Source: Desulfobacteraceae bacterium | GTDB lineage: Bacteria; Desulfobacterota; Desulfobacteria; Desulfobacterales; Desulfobacteraceae | DNA length: 5,265 bases | Reading direction: 5' to 3' | Assembly (NCBI GenBank): GCA_024225895.1 | Contig: JAAEMC010000573.1 | Span: 1 to 5,265, forward strand | Part shown: piece after piece, positions 1 through 5,265 of the stretch | Layout of the letters: every line of letters starts with the position of its first letter | How positions within the stretch are numbered: position 1 is the stretch's first letter | Made by a program: the position numbers and the translations under genes | The notes under the pieces: model-generated | Seen by the model: the letters and a program-made list of their open reading frames with translations, nothing else | Told to the model about the DNA's origin: nothing | Databases searched by the model: none

Positions 1-63
1 CGTTTTAAGACGTTTTTTATTCAAATCTCCTTGTATAAGTTCAGTAACTACTTCACGATCCAT
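1..63 (-). CDS. Start of an unidentified downstream gene, cut by the window edge
   Basis: An ATG at 63-61 opens a frame with no stop for the 21 codons left in the window. It reads MDREVVTELIQGDLNKKRLK and then T at the edge. It begins 7 bases after the dapB stop, on the same strand, which suits a further operon member. The short charged stretch does not let me name a family. There is no clear Shine-Dalgarno sequence before the ATG (the upstream bases are CCCTGGTTAACTTAATT), so translation may depend on coupling to dapB. An AAGGAG at 32-27 inside the frame has no usable start codon at a normal distance within the window: a TTG at 24-22 is only 2 bases away. The real start could therefore differ, or the frame could be chance. 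Confidence 0.4.
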   Translation of the reverse strand, partial: MDREVVTELIQGDLNKKRLKT

Positions 64-70
64 AATTAAG

Positions 71-910
71 TTAACCAGGGAAATAAACTTTAAAGTTATA
101 ATACGTTTTGCTATTTGCCGATGGATCTTCTAACTTTTTATTCAAAAACAAGACTGCGTCAAAGGTACCGTTCACATAAACATCACGGCCGTTAATATTG
201 TGTTTGAACTGAAACAGTACTGTATTGTCCTTGGATTTTAATGTGTAGGTATGCCACCCGTGACCGGTCAGATATTCTTTGGGAATTTTCCAGATATCTT
301 CTTGGATTTCAGGGTCTCTGACTTGCTTAATATCATTAACAGAAAAATCTGGTCCCAGCCGGTTAAAATAACCAACCATGGCTTTGGCTGTTCCTGAAGT
401 ATCTGCTTTCCCATTTTGATGGCTTTCTTCAACTTTTAGACTGTATCCGTCAAAAAGGCCGGGAAAGGTTTTGGCTGCATATTCCATCATTGCCTGGAAT
501 CCAACGATCTGTTTGGCCATATTAGGAGCAATGACCGACGGTACAGAAGCATTTTCAACATCATGGGCAAGCTGTTGCCGGTCCCCGCCGGTGGTGCCCA
601 TGACAAAAGCAATTTTGTGTTCAACATAAAACAGGGCATTTTCATTCACAGCAGTGGGGTGGGTGTAATCAATGGCAATAAAGGTGTCATAATCAGTTTT
701 TATCTGCCGGATGATTTTGTCTTTTTCGCCCGGTTTAATTAAAGTGACTTTCACAGTATCAATTAAAACAGAATCCTCTACTATTTCCGGGCCGGTCAAT
801 GAAAAGGGGATCAGCTCAAAGCGCTTGTCTTTCAATGCAAAGGCAGCCATCTTGCGGGCCACATTACCCGGCAGGCCATTTACCAATATCTTTATTTTTC
901 CCATGGTCAT
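71..910 (-). CDS. dapB: 4-hydroxy-tetrahydrodipicolinate reductase, plant-type DapB
   Basis: This cytoplasmic enzyme reduces the product of DapA to tetrahydrodipicolinate with NAD(P)H, on the path to meso-diaminopimelate and lysine. The 279 residues fit the family's usual length of about 270. The N-terminal Rossmann part carries VNGLPGNVA (residues 10-18), a variant of the usual G-x-x-G-x-M-G turn. It is followed by DYTHPTAVNENA (81-92) and GTTGGDR (105-111). The C-terminal substrate and tetramer domain has ESHQNGKADTSGTAKA (162-177), containing the Lys and SGTA that bind substrate, and GTFDAVLFLNKK (248-259). ESHQ instead of the E-x-HH of E. coli-type DapB, together with MGTTGGDR and the C-terminal DAVLFL block, matches the plant/Arabidopsis-type subfamily as I remember it. 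The start could be the ATG at 910 or the one at 904; MGKIKILVNG (from 904) looks the more usual N-terminus. It lies 7 bases after the TAG that ends the kinase reading frame. Confidence 0.93.
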   Translation of the reverse strand: MTMGKIKILVNGLPGNVARKMAAFALKDKRFELIPFSLTGPEIVEDSVLIDTVKVTLIKPGEKDKIIRQIKTDYDTFIAIDYTHPTAVNENALFYVEHKIAFVMGTTGGDRQQLAHDVENASVPSVIAPNMAKQIVGFQAMMEYAAKTFPGLFDGYSLKVEESHQNGKADTSGTAKAMVGYFNRLGPDFSVNDIKQVRDPEIQEDIWKIPKEYLTGHGWHTYTLKSKDNTVLFQFKHNINGRDVYVNGTFDAVLFLNKKLEDPSANSKTYYNFKVYFPG

Positions 911-919
911 CCTATTCCT
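902..919 (-). promoter_or_regulatory. dapB: Two tandem ribosome binding sites serving two dapB start codons
   Basis: Read on the minus strand, AGGA at 919-916 lies 5 bases before the ATG at 910-908. A second AGGA at 913-910 lies 5 bases before the ATG at 904-902. The two starts are in frame and differ by two residues (Met-Thr). Spacing cannot decide between them. The first AGGA overlaps the TAG at 920-918 that closes the extended kinase frame, an arrangement expected for translational coupling. Confidence 0.5.
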
Positions 920-1094
920 ATAGCGTATTGATTAAGTTTTTTAACTTAGGGGTTTTTTCATACTCAATGGCGGTGATTATCCTTTTTAAAGATGCTACCG
1001 CATCAGGGATATACCTTTCAAATCCTTTTTTTCCTTTTATCAGGCTTAAATAGCTAAAAGTACCTAAAAATTGAAGATTTCGTGTAAGGTAGCA
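918..1094 (-). pseudogene. amgK: C-terminal end of the AmgK-type kinase, separated from its gene by an in-frame TAA
   Basis: Directly after the TAA at 1097-1095 the same frame stays open for 58 codons and ends with TAG at 920-918. The translation begins CYLTRNLQFLGTFSYL and contains KGKKGFERYIPDAVASLKRI. From memory of the family, this is the end of AmgK-like kinases (COG3178): a helix with an [LQ]-x-R-[NH]-L-[QK] signature followed by (L/I)G-x-F, then a K-G-K / Y-(I/L)-P helix. No separate start or ribosome site is apparent for this piece, so it is not a gene of its own. With it included the protein would be about 551 residues, and the gap to dapB would fall from 184 to 7 bases, like the other junctions. 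Possible explanations are a recent nonsense mutation, a small duplication, or a sequencing or assembly error. Known bacterial recoding uses TGA or TAG, not TAA, so programmed readthrough is unlikely. Confidence 0.75.
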
Positions 1095-2573
1095 TTAAGT
1101 ATAGCATTTTTCAAACCCTTTTTCTTTCTTGAAATCACTGAGTCCCAATTTTTGAATAACGTATTTTAAAAGCGCTTGTCTGATATGATTATTTAATTGA
1201 ACATAAGGGTCGATGAATAAGGATGCGAGATCGTATTGCAAAGGGCCTTTTCTTGCCGATTGAAAATCAATAAAGAATATGTCGCTGTCTTTAAGCATGA
1301 TGTTCCTGGACTGCATGTCCCGGTGCATTAATCCCAAATGAGCGTTTTCAAGTGCTTTATCAGCAATGAACTCAAACTCATGTTCCAGATCGGAAAAGAA
1401 TATTTCTTTATTTAAATAATTATTTATGAACGCTTCCATGAAATACCGGCATTCATATTTAAGGATCATCTTCTTTGAATAGGATTGGGTCTGGCAGGTC
1501 CACTCAGGATTGAAATTTTCAAATCCCAATGATGAGAACCGGATAAGCTGATCACATACATTTTGATAAAGATCGATTATCTCATGGTCTGTTCGGCATT
1601 TTTTTACTGCGGCTTCCAGGTGAAGATCTCCCAGATCCTCCAAAGCCACCATGCCCGAGATTGGGTCATGACAGATGATTTCTGGGACCGGGATGTTCTT
1701 TGAAACAAGATGATTGCCAATATGGATAAAGGCATTCTTTTGTTGATATCGTTCAGTCTTTGAAAGACAGATACCGTGATCAGCAATGACCCAGGATTTT
1801 TCACGATCAATTGCCCGGTACCATTTCCGGTCTGACCCATCCCCTGCAAGTTTTTCCATGGTGATCTTAGACGCCTTTTCAATGGGCATCTTGGCAGCTG
1901 TGAGTGCACACAAGACAAGTGCAGTTTTGGTGTAGGCTTCAGGCGTACCGATATCGGCCCAAAATATATCATTGCCTATATAGGCTTTTACTTTCTTTAA
2001 AGGACACAGGTGTTCATAGACTTCAATACTGGAAAAGGCCTTTTTGTCAGGGAAATAATCAAAAATTTCAGGGCTCAACACCTGGATACCTGTAAATGCC
2101 AGGGAACCTTTTTCATCACAAAAGCTTTTGATGTATCCGTTATCGTCAACCCGTAATTTATTAAATTGTTCATGGTCATGCAGCAAGAGGGTAGCAATCT
2201 GATCCCCTTTTTTATGATATAGGTATAAGCGCTTCAAGTCGGCATTACATACCACATCAGAATTAACCACAAAAAAATGATCGTCCTTTAGGTGGAATTT
2301 TGCATTGGCGATAGCACCGCCGGTTTCAAGGATTTCAGGTTCATGGATAGTTGAGATATCTGCACAAAACTGATTGCTTTTGACAAAGGTTTCTATCTGG
2401 CCATGCAGATGGTGGGTATTGATCAAGATCTTTTTACATCCGCAGTCAATGAGGCGTTCAATCGCCAATTGAAGGATGGGCTTTCCGGAAAGAGTGAACA
2501 AAGGTTTGGCAAGACTCTTTGTATAGGGTAAAAGTCGTGTGCCAAATCCGGCAGATAGGATGAGTGCTTTCAT
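1095..2573 (-). CDS. murU-amgK: Fused sugar-1-phosphate nucleotidyltransferase and sugar kinase (MurU-AmgK type), C-terminus apparently truncated
   Basis: Residues 1 to about 230 form a nucleotidyltransferase: SAGFGTRLLPYTKSLAKPL (7-25) is the nucleotide-binding signature, LETGGAIANA (82-91) and VNSDV (103-107, metal-binding Asp) follow, then ADIGTPEAY (206-214). Residues from about 238 form an aminoglycoside-phosphotransferase-fold kinase: LAGDGSDRKWYR (242-253) is the phosphate loop, HRDMQSRN (417-424) holds the catalytic Asp419 and Asn424, and IDFQSARKGPLQYDLASL (435-452) holds the metal-binding Asp436. AmgK phosphorylates MurNAc at the anomeric carbon and MurU turns MurNAc-1-P plus UTP into UDP-MurNAc, a cytoplasmic peptidoglycan-recycling route known from Pseudomonas as two adjacent genes. 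Here both activities would be in one chain. The assignment is by motif and domain pairing; another sugar substrate is possible. The start is 2 bases after the plsB stop with only a weak ribosome site (TAAGA), suggesting coupling. The frame stops at 492 residues, and recognisable kinase C-terminus continues in frame beyond the TAA. All catalytic motifs precede the stop, so activity may survive or be lost. Confidence 0.85.
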   Translation of the reverse strand: MKALILSAGFGTRLLPYTKSLAKPLFTLSGKPILQLAIERLIDCGCKKILINTHHLHGQIETFVKSNQFCADISTIHEPEILETGGAIANAKFHLKDDHFFVVNSDVVCNADLKRLYLYHKKGDQIATLLLHDHEQFNKLRVDDNGYIKSFCDEKGSLAFTGIQVLSPEIFDYFPDKKAFSSIEVYEHLCPLKKVKAYIGNDIFWADIGTPEAYTKTALVLCALTAAKMPIEKASKITMEKLAGDGSDRKWYRAIDREKSWVIADHGICLSKTERYQQKNAFIHIGNHLVSKNIPVPEIICHDPISGMVALEDLGDLHLEAAVKKCRTDHEIIDLYQNVCDQLIRFSSLGFENFNPEWTCQTQSYSKKMILKYECRYFMEAFINNYLNKEIFFSDLEHEFEFIADKALENAHLGLMHRDMQSRNIMLKDSDIFFIDFQSARKGPLQYDLASLFIDPYVQLNNHIRQALLKYVIQKLGLSDFKKEKGFEKCYT

Positions 2574-2575
2574 TC

Positions 2576-5221
2576 TTAAGAGATGATCAACCGGATCAAT
2601 CGTTCAATAATGGTCCGGTAGTAGTCTATTTCAAGGGTATCATCCCTGCCTTTGACCTTGTTTCTTACAAAAAATCTTACTGCATTCCGGTAATTAATGG
2701 GGGAAAGAGATTCTTTAAACAGGATGTTATTCTTTTTATATTGCTTCGATCCCATGGATTGGATCTTTTTAACCTGTTCTTTGAGGTCATGTTTTCCTTC
2801 AGGATGTTTTTTAAAATAAAGCAATGTCGTATTATAAGATTCCAGGAACGGTTGTAAAAAGGCGGCAAACCATTTGAGTTTTCGTAATCCTTGGCTGGTG
2901 AGTTTGTAAATATCCGGCTGCTGCTTGTCTGGCACTATAATGCCTTCATTGATAAATCCCTTGATGGCATTGCTTATGAGTTCCTCTATGGTCTCTTCTT
3001 CATTAAAGGAGAATTCATCCAGAAACATTTTTTGTAAAAACCGGCAGCGGCGAACAAGATCCGATGATGAAAACTGAAACCTGTCCGTTTCAAGAATGGC
3101 CACAGCTGTATAGGCAGAATCAACAAAAAATGAAATCACTGAATTTTTATAATAATCAAGGATGGCACGTTTATTATTTTTTACAATAAAAGTGGTGTTA
3201 TCTGTTATTTCTTCCTCATCTTCGTCCGCTAATTCAATAAAGTTCCGGGAAAGGAAATTATGAATGACCATGTTCAGTGAATTGTCCGGATCAATCAAGA
3301 GGGTGTCTGACATTCCGGCGTTTTTAAAGGTCAACAGGTTCATATAGGTGTTCACACGGTCCTGCAATTGTCTTTGGGAAAAACTATTGGTGTGGCAGTT
3401 GAGAACAGCGCTGGCAATAATACCATGGGGAGTAACAACGGCACAGGTATTAATCCGGTTGAGCAATTTGTATCCAAAATTTTTAACCAACTCTATATAT
3501 TCCTGGTTGGATGACTTCTGGATATCAAAATTTTTGCTGCCAAGATATTTTTTAATGGATATGGGCTCATCAAATTTTAAGTAAACCTTGCCATATTTTT
3601 TCTTTAAAAATTTTCTGGCACTGATTAACCCCTTTAAGGTTTCCGGATCTTTCTTGCCGCCGGATATCTCTTTTAAATATGCGTCTTCTTCAAGCACCCT
3701 GTCATACCCCACAAAAATTGGAACAAAATGAAGATCATCACAGGCATTGTTATTATAGGCATTGATCAGCATGGCAAGACCCCCGGGACGGGTGGTCAGA
3801 AGTTTGCCGGTCCTGCTTCTGCCGCCTTCAATGAAAATCTTGATATTGAACCCTTCAAATAACAATTTTTCAAGATAGGCGTCAAAAATTTTAGGATAGA
3901 GTTCTGCGCCTTTGAATGTTCGTCTTATGAAAAAAGCGCCCGCTCTCCTGAATAAGGGCCCCAAGGGCCAGAAAGACAAGTTTTTTCCGGCGGCAATGTG
4001 GGGACAGGGCATGCTGTTTTTAAACATGACATAGGGAATCAAAAGATAATCCAGGTGACTCTTGTGGCAGGGAACCAGCACCAAGGGGGCTTCTTTGGCT
4101 TTTTCCCGCATCCGGTTTATCTCCTGGGGATCCACAACCAGATCTTCAAAAATATTTTTAAATAACCAGGTTAAAATAACATCTCCCAGATTAATAAAGG
4201 TTTGATTGTAGTTTGCCGCGATCTCCCGGATATAGCCGGCAGCTTTTTTATGAACTTTGTATAAGGGCATATTATGCTTGGCAGCGTAGTCTGCCATGTA
4301 TTCCCGAAGTGATTTTCTTGTCAGGATATCTTCGGTTATTTCCTGCCTGGATTTTAAGACCGGACCTGTGATGCTTTTTCTCTGGCGGTTTAAAATGTCA
4401 ACAAGATAAAGTCTTAGCCTGTGGGTCTGGAATTCTGAATCAAGTCTTTCAATTTCAGGCCGTAAAATAAATTCTTTAAGATTTACCGGTTTTGCAAGTT
4501 GAACACTAATTTTTTCCGGCTGCCTCAAAACGGAAAGTATCCGCTTAATAAGCCCCGGTTTTTCATTGGTACCTAAAAAGATATCAAAAAAAGAAGGGAT
4601 ATTATGTGCGGGTTTGGTAATATAGATGATGTCTTCGGGCACAATAATGATATCCTGATCAATTGTTTTTTGAAGCTCAATCAGGTGGTGAAGCGGGTCA
4701 ACAGTAGATTTAATAAAACGCTTGTAGAAATCATCTTCCTCAATCAGGCAGACAAAGCCGGATTTTTTTTCCATTAGCTGACGGGTTATGTAACCGGATG
4801 AATAGGCATCTTTAAATTTGAAATTATGGAAGAAATAATCCAGGTGACACAAAAGGATTCTGAAAAGATGTTTTACCGGCAAAAGGAAAAAAAAAATAAA
4901 ATCAAATCCAATGGAAGGATAGGGCAGGTCCATACATTTGAGCTTTGTGTGGTAAAATAGAAAATCAAAACTCCGTTTGTTCTTGCTTGCAAACACAACA
5001 ATATTCCCAGGGTTGATATCTTTGAGTTTTGCCTGATTGGGTTCATCAATATGGATTTTTTTGATAACACCTTTGATTAATTTATTGGGGATAATGCCTG
5101 AATTACCCGGGTAAAAGCAGGTATAATAATCATAGGAGTTTGCCAGCAGGCAGTCTATGTAATTCCGAAGCTTTTTTCTTGTGTCACGCACAAGATTTTT
5201 CAGCTTTATGTATATGGACAT
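2576..5221 (-). CDS. plsB: Glycerol-3-phosphate 1-O-acyltransferase PlsB
   Basis: This enzyme transfers a fatty acyl group from acyl-ACP or acyl-CoA to the sn-1 position of glycerol-3-phosphate, giving lysophosphatidic acid, at the inner face of the cytoplasmic membrane. All four acyltransferase blocks are present: VPCHKSHLDYLL (383-394; H386-x4-D391 catalytic pair), GAFFIRRTFKG (428-438), FIEGGRSRTGK (463-473) and VPIFVGYDRVLE (500-511). The stretch around 270-365, including RQRKSITGP and REIAANYNQ, matches the helical linker of E. coli PlsB as I recall it. The C-terminal third includes LDYYKNSVISFFV, typical of the family. The length of 881 compares with about 807 in E. coli; part of the excess lies in the N-terminal 70 residues. 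Residues 74-205 look like a degenerate acyltransferase unit. There is no signal peptide; the hydrophobic stretch at 106-125 (IFFFLLPV) may help membrane contact. The start at 5221 is supported by AAGGAAG 8 bases upstream and by an in-frame TAG a little further up. The gene ends 2 bases before the MurU-AmgK start. Confidence 0.96.
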   Translation of the reverse strand: MSIYIKLKNLVRDTRKKLRNYIDCLLANSYDYYTCFYPGNSGIIPNKLIKGVIKKIHIDEPNQAKLKDINPGNIVVFASKNKRSFDFLFYHTKLKCMDLPYPSIGFDFIFFFLLPVKHLFRILLCHLDYFFHNFKFKDAYSSGYITRQLMEKKSGFVCLIEEDDFYKRFIKSTVDPLHHLIELQKTIDQDIIIVPEDIIYITKPAHNIPSFFDIFLGTNEKPGLIKRILSVLRQPEKISVQLAKPVNLKEFILRPEIERLDSEFQTHRLRLYLVDILNRQRKSITGPVLKSRQEITEDILTRKSLREYMADYAAKHNMPLYKVHKKAAGYIREIAANYNQTFINLGDVILTWLFKNIFEDLVVDPQEINRMREKAKEAPLVLVPCHKSHLDYLLIPYVMFKNSMPCPHIAAGKNLSFWPLGPLFRRAGAFFIRRTFKGAELYPKIFDAYLEKLLFEGFNIKIFIEGGRSRTGKLLTTRPGGLAMLINAYNNNACDDLHFVPIFVGYDRVLEEDAYLKEISGGKKDPETLKGLISARKFLKKKYGKVYLKFDEPISIKKYLGSKNFDIQKSSNQEYIELVKNFGYKLLNRINTCAVVTPHGIIASAVLNCHTNSFSQRQLQDRVNTYMNLLTFKNAGMSDTLLIDPDNSLNMVIHNFLSRNFIELADEDEEEITDNTTFIVKNNKRAILDYYKNSVISFFVDSAYTAVAILETDRFQFSSSDLVRRCRFLQKMFLDEFSFNEEETIEELISNAIKGFINEGIIVPDKQQPDIYKLTSQGLRKLKWFAAFLQPFLESYNTTLLYFKKHPEGKHDLKEQVKKIQSMGSKQYKKNNILFKESLSPINYRNAVRFFVRNKVKGRDDTLEIDYYRTIIERLIRLIIS

Positions 5222-5265
5222 TATTGATTCTTCCTTAGGATGTCTGATCTATGTTTTCTCAATAG
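5221..5265 (-). other. plsB leader, possibly the last codons of an upstream gene
   Basis: One of the three minus-strand frames is open from the window edge and ends in a TAA (5223-5221) that shares its last base with the plsB ATG as TAATG. It would read LLRKHRSDILRKNQ. Such overlaps are common in operons, and the tight packing downstream fits. Fourteen codons are too few to show coding; the other two frames have stops. A TTGAGA near the edge has no convincing -10 partner, so I do not call a promoter. Confidence 0.22.
5230..5236 (-). promoter_or_regulatory. plsB: Ribosome binding site of plsB
   Basis: AAGGAAG on the minus strand, 8 bases before the ATG at 5221-5219. It is the best Shine-Dalgarno match at any gene start in the window. 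It fixes the plsB start, because the in-frame TAG further upstream leaves no other candidate between. Confidence 0.7.

Noticed and set aside
933..948. Inverted repeat TAAGTT-TTTT-AACTTA as a possible terminator between the kinase and dapB
   Set aside because: The stem is six weak AT-rich pairs with no directly following T-run in the direction of transcription, and it lies inside the in-frame kinase C-terminus just before a closely spaced gene.
711..1053. Two overlapping plus-strand open frames (711-923 and 799-1053)
   Set aside because: They lie antisense to dapB and the kinase C-terminus, resemble no protein family, and the minus-strand reading explains the same bases with recognisable conserved motifs.
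1095..1097. Programmed recoding of the TAA as an amino acid
   Set aside because: Selenocysteine uses TGA and pyrrolysine uses TAG; other genes in the window (plsB, dapB) end with TAA as a normal stop, so genome-wide TAA reassignment is also excluded.
1604..1972. A 122-codon minus-strand frame inside the kinase gene, as a possible frameshifted piece or nested gene
   Set aside because: The main frame is continuous here and carries the expected motifs on both sides; the alternative frame has no family features.
2564..2857. Plus-strand frame of 97 codons opposite the end of plsB
   Set aside because: It is fully antisense to well-supported coding sequence and has no recognisable motif; similar short antisense frames at 1904-2095 and 3348-3584 were dropped for the same reason.
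5222..5265. Sigma-70 promoter with TTGAGA as the -35 element
   Set aside because: At 17-base spacing the candidate -10 is CCTAAG, a poor match, and it overlaps the ribosome site of plsB.

Overview
The window is a compact, single-strand gene cluster. Every gene I can support lies on the minus strand, so transcription runs from base 5265 towards base 1. The DNA is AT-rich (roughly 40% GC by eye). The proteins look like those of a Gram-negative, anaerobic Desulfobacterota-type bacterium, with Desulfobacteraceae as my best guess. That placement rests on three things: a PlsB-type acyltransferase, a fused MurU/AmgK-type protein and a plant-type DapB. It is an inference, not a database result.

Layout in the direction of transcription. 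Bases 5265-5222 are a short leader, or possibly the last codons of an upstream gene. Bases 5221-2576 are plsB, an 881-residue glycerol-3-phosphate acyltransferase. Two bases later comes the 2573-1095 reading frame, a nucleotidyltransferase joined to a sugar kinase; it is best read as a MurU-AmgK fusion for recycling N-acetylmuramic acid. Its frame is closed by a TAA at 1097-1095. However, the same frame stays open for 58 more codons (1094-921) up to a TAG at 920-918, and those codons read as the missing C-terminus of an AmgK kinase. Seven bases later dapB starts (910-71; 4-hydroxy-tetrahydrodipicolinate reductase, plant-type subfamily). Seven bases after dapB the first 21 codons of another reading frame run off the window edge (63-1).

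The genes share a cell-envelope theme. PlsB makes lysophosphatidic acid, the first phospholipid intermediate. MurU-AmgK would feed salvaged MurNAc back to UDP-MurNAc for peptidoglycan. DapB lies on the route to meso-diaminopimelate (peptidoglycan cross-linking) and lysine. The 2- to 7-base spacings suggest one operon with coupled translation. No promoter or terminator could be supported inside the window.

I see no tRNA, rRNA, CRISPR array, insertion sequence or phage gene, and no sign of a wholly new system. The most noteworthy observation is the in-frame stop in the kinase gene. Next come the domain fusion, the plant-type DapB, and a degenerate second acyltransferase-like unit in the N-terminal half of PlsB.
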